A model generated the notes under the pieces. The model saw nothing but the letters and a program-made list of their open reading frames with translations, was not told where the DNA came from and did not search any database. A stretch of 64,000 nucleotides of DNA from Artocarpus heterophyllus (Eukaryota > Streptophyta > Magnoliopsida > Rosales > Moraceae): the NCBI GenBank assembly GCA_025403435.1, contig CM046345.1:13335930-13399929 (forward strand), read 5' to 3'. This document shows, piece after piece, positions 36,262 to 49,265 of the stretch. Both the position numbers and the translations under genes were made by a program. Each line of letters opens with the position of its first letter. Position 1 is the first letter of the stretch.

Positions 36262-37780
36262 AGACTGCTTCTAGCACTACTTCAGCACTATCACAAATCA
36301 AATTTTTTAAAAAAAACCTGATTTTTTAAGCAAAAAAACAAATTCAAAGGTCGGGAGGTCGCTGGCCTTGGGGAGGTCGCGGGAGGTCAGGTGCTAGCTG
36401 GGGGGCTGGGTTCAGGTGTTGTGTTTGATTCACAATAGAGAGAGAAAGGACAAGGGGAGAGAGAGTGTGAGAGAAGGGGGGAGAGAGAAAAAGAAATAAC
36501 AAAATTGAAATAAATTTTTTAATGTATCAGTTAGTTTGAATGGATAGTACGGTAATTTTGAGTAAAAAAATAAAAAACAATATTTTTCATCCAAAATTAA
36601 ATGGTAGGAACTAAATTGCACCCTTTTGAAAGGTTAGACTTAGTTAAATAAAAGAGGTTGAGACCAAATTACACATTTTTAAAAAGTTGGAGACTAACCG
36701 AGCTATTTACTTAAAGTTTTATGATCGAACGTCCTTAACAAATTGTCTATTTCTATTGCACTCTTTTGATTAGCAGAACAAGAAGCATGTATGCCGAGGA
36801 TCTATCCTTTGACATGTATTTGAGAATGCAGTTAGAATCATATAGTAGGAACTAAATTACTGTAATATATGAGAAATTTATACTGTAGCACTTAAAACTA
36901 TGTAGTTAGAACGACGTTAGCAAACGTAGCTGTTATCCTCACTTGCAAAGCTTAGAATGCTGCTCAGAGTAAAAGATATCTTCTTTGTATCAGGCCACGT
37001 GGCAAAGGAAATTTTCCAAAGGATGCATTAACATTTAAACCTCCTTGTTGGTTGAGCTGTTTATACACGTGCTTGAATGGGCATGATTAGCTACTCAAGT
37101 ATCCACATGTTACATGTGATGAAAAAGAACATTTGCAGTGGCGTGCAAGTGTACATAAATGACACTTCAAGAAGGGTTAGGAAAACAAGCTTGCAGAAAT
37201 GTAGAGCTAAGAGGACTAAAAAGAAAAGAAAAAGAAACATTGAACTTGATGTGGAAACAAGCCAATAGAAGTTCTAGTCCGTTTGGATGCTTAAGTTCAA
37301 ACCAAAGGTTTGAAATGCCATAGCAATTTAAATTTTACCAGAGAAAATATTTTAACAAAGTAATTTGAACCAAAATTTTTTAGTGCGAACATATGTTCTC
37401 AAGTGGAAACTTTAAGTTAAAACTTAAATATTGTAACATACTTTTACTTCATACTGCAACATATTAGAGCTTTACACTACAACAGTTAAAACTTTGGTGT
37501 CAGAATTTGGTTCTCAAAAACTCCATATTATAGGCTCAAGAGACTCCTGAGCAAGCAAGAGTGGATGGAAGCAACAAGGGGGTCCATACCCTAGAGGTTT
37601 CATGAATTAGAAGAATATTTTGGATTTTTGACGATATAATAATAATGATAATAATAAAATATGAAAGAAACAGGCAGTTTCTAGCTCACAGCCTACACTA
37701 AACAGTTATTTTACAATTACAATTTTTTTTCTAATTTCTCTTCTAAGCTTACAACACTATACAAACATCTAACTTTTGAT
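36262..37780. other. Intergenic DNA between the Copia remnant and the formin 3' end
   Basis: Features are a short GC-rich patch (about 36355-36415, repeats of gggaggtcg), a GA-rich tract (36436-36490), diverged pieces of the dispersed 'ctacagta' family (about 36850-36925 and 37275-37505) and an ATA/AAT simple repeat (about 37636-37660). No gene is supported. Confidence 0.4.
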
Positions 37781-38433
37781 GAGGGCTCCTATCAAAAATT
37801 TCAACTAAGGTGAAAAAAGGAGAAATTAAATTATATGTTACAGGAAAAATGAATCAAATTCTACACTACCAAAAGGGTTAGAGCTTTGTACACGGGCCAA
37901 AATGAGTGCTTTTTTACAATCCCAATCTTCTGGAGCTTGAAAAAAAATTTATTTCAAATGAACGGCAAAAGCCTGAGAAAACCGTGTCGCCTATACTTGG
38001 ATCTCTCGGCGTGGTTAATGTAGGGGCCAGGGCCAGATCAGATCCAGCATCAAGATAGCAATTACCACATGTGAAGAAACCTTTTTGTTTCTCAAGCAAT
38101 GATGGTAACTACTCAATTAGTTCCAAAGTTTGGTCTGGCTGAGAAATCTATTGTGTTGAGTTGACCGCGATCATCCAATTGAACAGTAGCTTGTCACGCA
38201 TGTACGACTAAGATTTATGCTTGTGGTCTACAGGCTCGGCTAGCCCTTTGCCCTTGTCCAAATCACCTTCGAGGGCTTCCTTTTGCACCGATTATGGAAA
38301 AAGGGGCGCATCTGAGCATGGTCCTAGCAATGTGTGCCTTTTCATCAACTTGGTTTCGTTGCCGCAGACCTCTGATTGAAGGCAGGAGCTCCATCTCAAG
38401 TGCAGTGGAAGGAAAGAAAAAATTGATCACCGC
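37780..38433 (-). other. Probable 3' untranslated region of the formin gene
   Basis: About 650 bp of moderately complex sequence lies past the formin stop. Its poly(A) site is not certain. Antisense open frames here (for example 38294-38614, plus) overlap the last formin exon and are shadows. Confidence 0.35.
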
Positions 38434-41400
38434 CTATTTTGCGGTTTTTTTTGTGAGGTTGATGCCCTTGGCCTTTTCCATTTCAGCCTCCTTTTCTGCT
38501 TTCTTCCTCTCCAATTCAGCCTGTTTGCAATTCTCATCATGTGCTTTTCGAAACAACCTTATAAAGTTTAAGAGAGTTGTCGTCACTGCATTTGGTCAAG
38601 ACAGTGTAACGTGAGAAAATTTTCACACGTACCACATAAAAATAGTAAACATTTAGGATTCATCTAGAAATGCGAAAATCCAAAGAAAGACCACAATAGT
38701 AGAATATAGGGAAATGCTTCTCTTTCCCACAATCGTAGTCCTTGGTCTTCCTTTTAACACTATAAACTTACTATTAAGGCAAAAATCAAAGCTCTATGTA
38801 GTCACAAATAAGATGTTACGGTGTAAAGGAAAATGCCAAATCAAGAACCAACCTTGCTCAAATGGGCAACGTGCAGGATCCTCACCAAAATACAAGGCAA
38901 GTGCATCTGCGTTTCTACCCTATTGATCAAAAGGTAAAAAGTATAAGGCAATACTGTATCAAAAGTCAGACAAATTAAGGAGATATTAGATAATCTGTAT
39001 CTTACCACCACCGTGTATAAATTTGTAACAGACACCACCTCCGTCTCAGCAACAGAAATGAATCCTTTCAATGTCTGTAATTTCAACGATAAAAAATGAG
39101 TATATGAGTACTCAAATTGATCCAAAACGCCATTTAAGGATATAGATGAATTTATACCTTACGAAAAACCTCGGACACAGGACCGTCATTTTCTGATGCA
39201 ACCAACTCCTGCTTGACCTTTTCCAGTCCCTTAATTATAGCTTGCATTTCTTCTGCCAGGGACTTCAATTGTATCTGAATGGAAGGAAGATCCCTTTACA
39301 TGTAAATATTTATACATTCAATACTAAAGATAGAAACCCACTAACAACATATAATCAAAAGACAGGCACCTTTGTTGCGGGTTCCAGGCTGACAAGGTCC
39401 AGGTGAAAATCAAGGAGTCCAGGTGACTTGGAAGCAAGACCCTAAGGCACATGAGAACCAAATCTCAGATTCAAAAGACTTTTCCAAGATCCTTTTGTAC
39501 GCAACATTTCGATGAACTCAAAAGCAAAACCATTTGGGAGACGGGCATAAATTTTTGTGCAAAATTATGGTTCATTCGCCACATTTCCATCAGACAATTA
39601 AGCATACAAATAATCCCATCCAATTTGAAGAACAAATGGTTAAGTTGCATAGCAAAAGATCCTTTCAAAAAGAAGCATGCTTAAACATATTATGATTATG
39701 CTATTAGCCAAAACCAATAGCTTTAAACAGTTTCAAAATGAGGTTAAATGGCACGAGGAGAACAATTTGGAAAATGAAGAGCCTTCCTCTGCATTCTAAA
39801 CGCATGTCTGCATCCTCTTTTAGGGGGAAAAAATAAATCATATCTGCATCAAGTAAAAGTATGAGAGCCTTCTAATCGTTGCTCGGAGAAAATTTTGAAT
39901 GTCCACGTATGTTAAAGAATTGTTAAATTATGACAAATAGGGATCCAACTTGGGAAACCAAAGCAAATTCAAGGATACTCAAGATTGTTGATGAGATTCA
40001 ATACAGCCCAAGTCGTATCAAGCCCATATTTTATTTGGGATTTTCGAACCCAACTTGTGATAACCGTTGAAATCGCATCAGACTTGCATTGACATGTTAA
40101 TTTCAGGTTGGGTTTTGTTAATATTATTGTTCTAATCTTCTTAAGGAATTCCTGTACGCTGGTTGTCTTTTAGACGTGCTCTGGTTTCGATGTAAACTTC
40201 GCTCTCACAAGAATGCAAGAACCATACCTTACAGAGATAATGCATAAGCGTCATCTTATTGTTAGAAGCACGTGTATCACTAAGCTTCAAAAGACTATCC
40301 AATTTGAATCCAATTGCCGAACCTGTACAAGTTAGGATCACTTCAAAATTCGCATCATTATATAACAAAGCCCGAGGAATAATAATTTCATCTTAGTAAA
40401 ACCAAGCCATCACAATCCTCATAACGAGGTAACTAAACAGTAAAGTTAAAAACAACATTGTAACAATAACAAAGTAGTTCCCTCAAACAAAAAAAAAAAA
40501 AAAAAAAAAAAAACAAAGTAGTTGCTTTCTTGTTGAACCGGTGGTAAACTAGATTGGTAATTAGAAGCACAGGTGAACGAGTCCAATTTCCAGCTATTTT
40601 AGGAAATCTGGAAACAACTACAAGAACTGTAGCCAGTATGACCACATCAATTCTTATGCTCTCCGACTAACAAAAATAACCAGTGCTTCTCATGGAATGT
40701 GTAATACAACCCTTTTTCCCTGAAATCGGGTGTAACTTTTTCTTTCCCCTCTTTTGAATTAAAAAAACAAAAAAACAAAAAAACGAAAAAAAAAAAAAAA
40801 AACAGAAGAACAAAAAGAACTGAGGACCAGTGACCCAAGCAATAAACGCAATAGTACAAAATATTCTCCCGAATAAAATATAAAAAGAAAAAAGGAAAAC
40901 CCTAGCCCTTCATGTCTCTAGCAGCACAGTTAAAAAGAAGGCTGTAGCGCAGTCACGTTTTTATATCCAATGTACCAGTTCTTCTTGCTATCAAAATGTC
41001 AGTCTCATAACACTTGTGTGATTAATGCAAAAAAAAAAAAAAAATCTCTATTGAAAACTAGCATCTACGAGGGAAAGGAAAAAGAAATTTCCAGCATACA
41101 CAAATCAACATATACAAATGATAACAAGAAGAGAAAATGGTCTATAAAGACCCTTACCTCTTGCAGTTCCTTGGTTCAAAGTGTTACCCAAAAAAAGAAT
41201 TTTCTTCATAATCTCCTTCAATTTGAAGGAATTCCGGACCTATTAAGCAGCAAAAAAACTACCCAAATCAAAACAGAGATACAAAAGGCATTTAAAAATT
41301 CAAGCAGGTTAAGATACTTAATACCATACAGATAGTCAAAAATCTACAAGGAATTGCTAATCACAACAGCAACAAACCTCTTCACAATGCAGAGTTCACA

Positions 41401-41862
41401 GTGTTCAAACTCTTCTTAAATTCTGATATCTACCAAAAAAAAAAAAAAAAAGATTCACAACGAGACAACCAATGCACATAAAATGAGCGACAAAACTGTT
41501 ATATAAAAGACATTAAAGAAACATGAAAGATACCACCAAACCTGAGAGCTGAACTGAATCTTGAAAGAAAACACTCTTAATTTTGACTCCACACGAGGTA
41601 CTTTCATCAACTCCAAGAAATACTGAACCATAATAGTAGAATACAACAAATGACCATCAAAAATGTCCCCAGGTAAAATAATATTAAAAAAGAAGTTTTG
41701 ATATATTCTCAAATTAACAAGTAAAACGGCTCAATTTCAATAAAAACAATAACCATGTACAACACATATAAGATGAATCAATTGTTCCATTCCTTCAACA
41801 GCAAGGATGAAACAATCAAGTATACAGCAGCTGATATAGCTAACTATGATCAAAATCTAGGC

Positions 41863-41899
<37 letters not shown>

Positions 41900-44800
41900 C
41901 TAGGTCATCTTAAGGAGAAAATATAATTATTTTCTAATGATTTCTATTTTCTTACTTCTTTTCCTATGCAAAAAAGAGAGCATTAGCAAAAGGAAAGAAA
42001 TAGTTAAAAAAACTGAGAGAAAGTCCTCTACAGATCTGAGAGAAAAAAAAATTCCCCGTGTATGTCATTCTTGGAGAAGTTCTTGACAAACAAGACAAGT
42101 AGTGATTACCTGTTCACATTTTCCTAGGTTCTCCTTGTCGCCTGTGTAGCCCTAAATAATTTAACAGAGAGATTATGATCAAGCAAATTAAAGAGTAAAC
42201 AAAATAAAAAACTGCTCTATTCTAAAAGCGCAGAAATAACTAATCTCTCTAATTTGGAATTGAATCACTGTCTAGCTAACAAAAGGTAAAACCTAAATTG
42301 TAATTTGTATTAAAACTTCACCTTGAGAAGTTCCATCTCTTCTTTAGTCGGACAAAATTTTATTAGATTTTCCACCTGATCAACGTCTAAGACAGATTCA
42401 TCCATTGCTAGTACTGCAGCCTGACAAACGCATATCCATACATTGTTAACTAATTATAATTTAACCACGCATTCGTGTGTGTGTGTGTGTGTACTCGAAA
42501 ATAATCAAAACTCAAAGTAAATGCTGAGTTCAAACATATTTAGGACAGATACAGTAGAGAAAGAAAGCATAAAAGAAAAATCCCCCCCAAAAAAAAGAAA
42601 AAAGAAAAAAGAAAAGGCACAGTGCAAGAATATATATGGCAGATATATATAGTACAGAAAAAAAAGGTAAGAATAAACTAAGGTATACTCTCTGCCAGAT
42701 AGTGCAAGATTGCAAAAATGATACTGATCCCCCAGGGTGAAAAGCACTATTTGCTACGCCTACCATATGTGTTCAGAGAAAATTTGACATGTAAGACATA
42801 AGCAGCATTAGATTGACTAGCCTGCTTTGCGAGTATGTCAAATTCTATATCAAACAACCAGCATTTACGTCCAAACAATAAGAACTATTTGCATTTCTGG
42901 ATTATTCAAGTGACCAAGATTTTCAATTATAGCAACTTACCATCATATCAGGAAGTGGCATCTTAACTTTCGTGAGCATAATTTCAGTATTGTTAGCCCT
43001 CCTGAGGTCAATCTACAGCATGTAACACAAAAATTGCAAGTAAGATGACAGAGAACTATAGTTGTGAACCTTAGAATGCAACAAAAAAAAAAAAAAAGTA
43101 ATGACAATAATCATGCGGTAGCGATGAATAAATAAATACACAAATCTTGAACGAAGATTACCCTTGTAACAACAACAAATAAGCAGCAACACTGCACACT
43201 AAATTAAAAAGAACACCATTCTAAGATCAACAGAGTAGAGACAAACAGACAGCCAGGGCATATAGATCAGTGGTAAAACCAGGGGCATTGTCTGCAATGG
43301 CGTTTGACCTAGTGTAAACTATTTCCCCATCAATGCATATTGGCAAATCACTGAGAAACTTCTATAATGCTTTTCTATCATTTGTGTAGATCCAACATTT
43401 ACAGAGAGAAGTTTTAGAATACTGAAGATTATGAGCCCGTTTAGTTCGAGTATTTAAATAGAGTATTTGAATAAAGATCTAAATTTTTGTGAGAGAAAAT
43501 ACTGTAGCAAAATGATTCGAACCATGATTCAAACCACGAAACAAACGCACCCTATATGTTTATGTACACGCGCACACACAAAACAATGTGAAGGTATTTT
43601 AAAAGATCTTGGAAGAAAAGGTACAATTTTTTAATTCCAGACAGCATCGCAACTTTAATGCTAGAGCACCACTTAAAATACTTGAATAAAGGCCACCAAC
43701 CCAAGGGGGGAAAAAAAGGAAAAAGAAAGACCGCTGCATCATTAGGATGAATCCTAAACAAAAAGAATCATGTTTGAGAAGCAATGAGTTCTCTTAGAAA
43801 CAAATCTTTATGCGAAGATATTTAATTTGTATGAAATTACCAGGTGGACTTTATCAGTTTTGGATCCAACAGACTTACGTCGCCCTCCAGCTTTACCCCC
43901 TGATTCAGCAGGTTTTGGGACTGTTGCAGAAAAAAGAGACTCAATTTCTGACACATCAAACTCTGGCGCACTAGAACAAAAGAAAGCTATGTTAGTTAAT
44001 TACGGAAGGAAGCAGTATGAAACAAAACGTTTCTAAGTCAGATGTATCAACGTTAGTAAACTGAAGTGTTAAAAAATAGACATGTATGAGTGATTCTGAA
44101 AATAGAGATAGTATTAGGAGTTGAAATACATCTGAGGCTCCCCATATCTTTGCAATTCCTCCCACAAGCTTCCTTGCAATGCCCTTGTAACCTTGCTCCA
44201 ATGCAGTGGCTTTAAGGAGGATCTTCGAGCCGTAGTAGCTGGACCCCCCATCCCTGTAGGTCGTGATAGCCCACGCCCCCTCCCTAAAGACAAGCCTCTT
44301 GCATCAGCAGCTACTCCTTTGGCACCTACAGGAGGAGGAGGTGCGCCACCTGGAGGTCTAGGCGGAGCTGGAGGACCAGGGGGGCCAGGAGCACGACCTC
44401 CTGGTGGAGGAGGTGGAGGTGGTGCTCCACGCATTGGGGGTGGTGGAGGAGGTGGGCCTCCACTAGTTGGAGGTGCAGGTGGAGGTGGAGCACCACGCAT
44501 TGGAGGAGGTGGCGGCGGTGGTGCCCCATGCATTGGAGGTGGTGGTGGTGTTGCTGCCCCACGCATTGGAGGTGGTGGCGGTGGTGGAACTCCAGGCATT
44601 GGCGGAGGTGGTGGGGGTGGGGCTCCACGCATCAGAGGAGATGGTGGTGGAGGTGGGGCTCCATGCATCGGGGGTGGTGGTGGAGGAGGTGGAGCTCCAC
44701 GTGAAGGAGGTGGGGGTGGAACTCCAGGCAAAGGAGGGGGAGGTGGTGGAGGTGGAGCCCCAAGTGAAGGTAGGAAGGGAGGCGGCGGTGGTGGCGGAGG

Positions 44801-47800
44801 CGTGCGATGCGTGGATGAGGGTGGTGGAGGAGGAGGAGGAGGAGGTGGGGGTGGAGGTGGTGGCGGCGGTGGAGCAGCTTGGGAAGTTGTCGTCCCAACA
44901 AGGGCAGATACAGACATCCAAGTGGTTGGCAATGGTGATGGAGGCAACAGAGTCCCACTACTTTGCCTGCTAGATGCGAAGGGAGGAGGAGGAGGAGGTG
45001 GTGGTGGGGGGGAGGGTCTACTTAATGACGTGAGAGTTGTGGACAAAGGAGGCGGAGGTGGAGGCGGAGGCAGAGGCGGAGACACAGTTGAGGGCTTTGA
45101 AAAGGCTGCATGACTACTTTGAAATGGTGGTGGTGGTGGTGGTGGTGGTGGGGGAGGGCGAGGGGGAGGGGGAATGGGTGGTGTACCTACCTGCAAAGGG
45201 GAAGAAGATGATGGAACTTGGACCAGACGCACATGCAGGAAACTACAAAGAGGCGGCGGCGGCGGCGGAGGCGGAGAGGGGGTAGGGGGAGGGGAAGGGG
45301 GAGGTGCTGGTGGAGCTGTAGAAGACAACTGAGGAGAAGAGGGCTTTATTTGTTGTCCGGAAACATGCCCCACCGTTGAAACCGTAGACAAAGTTGTCTC
45401 TGGGACTGATAATGGCTGGCTGGTAACCTTCTCTTGCAAAGTTTCTAAAGGCTTTGGACTATCCGCCTTACGACTTTTCAGCTCGTTCCCCACATCATTA
45501 TAAAGCGTATTTACGGAATTGCCAGAAAGGGGAAAAGTTTTTGATTTTGTATATGCATTAGAATCCTTTGAAGTAGCAAAACTGGCAAAAGCAGCAGGAG
45601 CACTATTGTATCTTGATGGTGGATGTGATATATGCACAGCGTTGGAAGGATATGATACGTGCATTGAATTGATATAAGATCCTTTGTTAGGAGGTATCCA
45701 CCTAGACACGGCTGGCTTTGACGTTTTACCCTGAGATTCTTGCTGCTTAGTCTTGTATTTCGCTACACTTGTATCTGCAGCTGGTTTAGTGTTTGTTATT
45801 ATCTGTTTCCTGGCGGCAGGCTGTAATTTGTCAGATTTTTGTCTATCAACACTTTTTTGCTGTGTAACCTCGGAGTCTGACTTCTTTTGCATGGCAGCAT
45901 CTTCATCATCAACTTTATTTTCCATCTCTTCCAACTTTTCATAAACATCTCCGGTAACTTCCTTAGTCATGGCATGTCTAATCTCCTCACCAACTAACAT
46001 GGAATTTGTTTTGGTATCACCCTCATCCACAGCAATATCTTTTACTTCATTAGAATCTGAATCCACCTTTTCATCCAGCTTATACTTCACATCATCTACA
46101 GCAATGTCCTTTACTGCACCGAACTTAGAATCCACCTTTCTATCCTGTTTGTAGCTCCCATCATCTGATGCACAGTCTTGGAATGTGTGAGGATCAAAAT
46201 CCTCCTTCCAAACCTCCTTATGAACTAAATCTTCGGGTGTGCTAGCGCGAGTTCTAGGAGTATCAGAGTCCCCCTTCCCTTCATGCCCATCCGTTGCACT
46301 GCTAAAAATCTCGTCGACCTCAAAAAATTCCTCTGGAGAAGCACCTTCTGTCTCATTTCCATCTTCACCAGCCACGACTGAGGGGACATTGGGGACAACA
46401 GCATCAGCATCCAAAAAAAGTACCTGATACAGATATGAGTATGCATTCAACTCCAACGGCTTCGGGAAAAAAAATGAGAAAACCAGAGAAGAATATTTAA
46501 CAGCCTACCTCTGCTTTAAACTCCTTGGGGAACTGGTCTTTGCAATCCCATAAAAGGTCAATGTCATCGCGATTAAGCATCAATATGTTTGATCGCACAA
46601 ATGCTGTATGGAACATAACTCTGAATATCATCTCCTCACGAACCAGATCTTCTTGCAAGTGGATGCACTCAAGAACAACATCCCCTTGAATACGGCAATG
46701 AATATCGATTTTCACCAGCATACATTCTGCCTGCAGTTGGATTTCATAAGTGTTTCAATTTTTTTTTTTTGGTTAACCTATCCTTTAATTTCAATTGTGT
46801 GATTCAGTACCTGTCCATAATGGCGAATTTGTCTTCTCGTCTTTGAAGTTGAAAACAAAAGCTTAGAACTTCTATTGGTTGGTGTTGATGGGTCTTGACC
46901 ATAGATGCGTATTACAGGCCGGCAACCTTTGCCCCCATCAAAAAGAGGAAGGAATCTAAGTATCAAACAATCTAAAAACAAAGGCGTATCAGATGGGGGC
47001 CAATCAGGACCCAAATTTCTTCTAGAGATGTACTGAAGATATCTCAGCTGAGAAGGCTGTGGGTTCAAAGGAGACAACAAATGGAGAAGTTCCCTAGGAG
47101 CCTGCTTGTATACCATTTCAAGGGTCTTTTGCTCTCCAGTGTACTGTTTTCGGTACAACATAAGACCTGCAAGCATGAAAGCAAGGACGGGCCATCCGCC
47201 TCTTTCGCAGTGCATCAACAACACATTTTGTTGCCCCTCCAATGACAACCAGCTCTCGCTGGACCGAAGGAAGTGATGGATCATCTCCAACGGCAGCAGC
47301 GGACACCCCTCGTACTGTCGAGGATAATCCATAACTGTCATGTCATACTGAGATAACACGTCTGATACTTGGCTCCGCCTCACCCCTTCTCTGAAGTTAA
47401 AAACCATGAAAGAAGCATCAGGAAAGTAGTCCTGTAGCTGCGGTACAATGCCACCCAAGTAAACTTTGTACTCATCTTCGTCCAACACGTCAGTGGAGAA
47501 GCAGCAATCAAATACTGCATTGTGAAAAAAAAATCAAAAAAAGAAATTGAATTTAAGAATTTTGGACAAGGAATCAAACTAACAATATAGCATGCGCTAA
47601 TGAATTGTCCTTGAAATCTGAACCCCGAAAAAATGAATGTTAGAATTATAGAGGAAAGTAATTATGGCGCAACCATTTTGGACGAAGCATCAATATAAGG
47701 AGATTATAAGTTTCTAAGAAACACGGCAAAACTAAAAGAAGAAAGAAAAAATTTCTCAATTTGATTTCCTATATAAATTCTAAACCTTCCAAATTCAGAA

Positions 47801-48257
47801 AGATTGAGAAAATAAGTTTATTTAAACACTGATGCACTGTATGTAAAATTCGAATTCTACCAACTGTTTTCTACTTCTTAAGCTTCCTCTTAACCAAGTA
47901 AACATCATACACATTGATGCAAAGTTCCAAACTGCCTTTGCCCATCATTTGAAAGAATTCAATAGCCGAAAAGCTAAAAAAAAAATAGACAAAATGATAT
48001 CTTGACCCTAGCCCGTTAAATTCTCGGAGCAAAACTACTCAATTCGGTCCAATCCTACAGTGGCATTGTCCCAAACCATCACGAAACTTTCAAAAATAGA
48101 AAATTGAGCTGGTGAAAGCAATTCCTCAGCTAAAATAACCGGAAAAAATGATTCTTCCAATGGAACTACGAAAAATTCACGTACCGTAGACCCTCTCGGA
48201 GATTTCCAGAAGCCGATCCGGCGGCTTCCGATAAAAGAAACGTCGGAACAGCGCCAT
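38434..48257 (-). CDS. FH20: Class II formin (PTEN-like + C2 + FH1 + FH2), 17 exons, frameshift in exon 10
   Basis: Formins nucleate and processively cap actin filaments; the plant class II N-terminus targets membranes. Exons: 48185-48257, 46811-47514, 46509-46730, 44130-46423, 43841-43970, 42941-43012, 42322-42420, 42110-42151, 41542-41622, 41378-41429, 41158-41239, 40228-40322, 39370-39441, 39158-39274, 39006-39074, 38853-38919, 38434-38585. All have GT-AG borders. Without the extra base the frame would encode 1473 aa: PTEN-like about 1-190 (HCERGGWP at 126-133, lacking the catalytic Arg), C2-like about 195-335, an acidic/Lys-rich linker, proline-rich FH1 about 679-1020, then FH2 from LKPLHW (1046-1051) with LGNTLNQG. 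Exon 10 has 52 nt where 51 are needed (extra base at 41386/41387), giving TGA after about 1254 residues. The start (MALFRRFFYRKPPDRLLE) matches AtFH20 and its relatives FH13, FH14 and FH18 as I remember them, so the paralogue assignment is tentative. All other exons are intact, so an assembly error or recent allele is likely. Confidence 0.92.
41865..41899. repeat. (AAT)n microsatellite in a formin intron
   Basis: About 11 uninterrupted TAA/AAT units, in the intron between exons 8 and 9. Confidence 0.95.
42474..42492. repeat. (GT)n microsatellite in a formin intron
   Basis: About 9 GT units in the intron between exons 6 and 7. Confidence 0.9.
44400..45315 (-). repeat. FH1 polyproline tract (coding, GC-rich simple repeat)
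   Basis: Within exon 4, long runs of proline codons are broken by short spacers (GAPPPPPPPM-G type units repeated about ten times toward the C-terminal side). FH1 binds profilin-actin. The tract is the most GC-rich part of the window, with the G-rich strand being the template. It opens long Gly-rich frames on the opposite strand that are artefacts. Confidence 0.85.
46022..46153 (-). repeat. Internal duplication in the formin linker
   Basis: Two adjacent units of about 22 residues read YKQDRKVDSKFGAVKDIAVD and YKLDEKVDSDSNEVKDIAVD. This is a tandem in-frame duplication in the acidic region between the C2-like and FH1 regions. Confidence 0.8.
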
Positions 48258-48800
48258 CGGATGGCGCTGTTTCTCCCCCGATCGGATCCAAACCGATCAA
48301 TTCAACAAACCACCGACCAGATCAATTTTCCGATCCCCAAAAACGAAGACCTAGATCCTTCAATTCCCAAATTCTGATCTTTCTCCCTAAATAGAAACAA
48401 ATTTAAAAACACAATATCCAAACAGAAATCGAACAGGAAAATTCAAACAGAGCTAGAATTGAGCTTCAATAGAATTAATTACAGATTCAAATAAAGCATA
48501 AATTCGAAATTATGCAGGTGTTTGAGGGATTAAAGTTGAAAAAAAAAAAAGTATTCAAAGGCTTTCAAAAAATCGCCAAAATTGAACGGCAATGTGGGGA
48601 TTGGAATTGGGGCTTTAGGAGAATGAGAAATCCATAAGAATGAACATTTTCTCGGGAAAATTTTGGAGAGAAAAAATAAAATTTAGAAGAAGCGAAGTGG
48701 ACTGTGAAGAAGAATAGTCTTGGACCCGTTCTCTCTTCGTTACCGTTTTCGTTCTCTCTCTACCTGACTCTTTATTACCTCCCTGCAACTTCTTACAAAT
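48258..48800 (-). promoter_or_regulatory. Putative 5' leader / promoter region of the formin gene
   Basis: Upstream of the ATG the first 160 bp is moderately GC-rich. At 48705-48760 the minus strand is GA-rich (GAGAGAACGAAAACGG). No clear TATA box was recognised, and the transcription start is not resolvable from sequence alone. Confidence 0.35.
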
Positions 48801-49103
48801 CAAACAAAAATTAAGGATATTCCTTTTTCAAAAAAAATTCAAATTGAAAATTAAATTTTGGGTTGGCAGCGCTGGCCAATATCTACTTGGTCCAACACGT
48901 GGCAACTATTAAGGGTTAAATTTTATAAATCGACCCCAGAACTTTAGCGGTTGTTACATTTTGTCGTTGGTTTTTACTTCTACATATTAAGTTATCCCGA
49001 ACTATGATGGTTATAGGGTTTTGAACATTTAGGTTGGTCGTCTCTCAAGGTAATATTTTTAAATATGTCCTTGAATTCATTCGAGATGTAAGTAAAGTTC
49101 AGA

Positions 49104-49265
49104 GGGTGTTTGATAGTGGTGGGAACCACTCAATTCCCACCACAATCTTAGTTATGAACAGTATAAAGCTCTCATATGTTACAGTAACAATAAAAAAAAA
49201 TATTACAGTATAAAACTCTCACATGCTATAGTAAAAGTGGTTCTCACCACCTTTCCAAACACCCT
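49104..49265. mobile_element. MITE-like element, near-intact copy of the dispersed family
   Basis: The ends GGGTGTTTGATAG and CCAAACACCCTATC are inverted relative to each other. The interior has two head-to-tail motifs of the form 'gtataaa(g/a)ctctcacatg(c)ta(c)agta'. This is the best reference copy of the family in the window. Confidence 0.7.

Noticed and set aside
38294..38614. 106-codon plus-strand ORF
   Set aside because: It overlaps the last formin exon and 3' region in antisense; no start context or family features.
40433..40859. Minus-strand ORFs with poly-Phe runs
   Set aside because: They lie in a formin intron over A/T homopolymers.
43436..43555. Possible further MITE in the formin intron (GCCCGTTTAGTTCG...AACAAACGCACCC)
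   Set aside because: The ends are similar to the MITE-like style, but the interior lacks the family motifs and no target duplication is visible; left unannotated.
44193..45113. 306-codon Gly-rich ORF on the plus strand, and other long frames in 44.3-45.3 kb
   Set aside because: They are antisense or shifted-frame shadows of the formin polyproline (CCN) tract, which cannot produce stops on the opposite strand.
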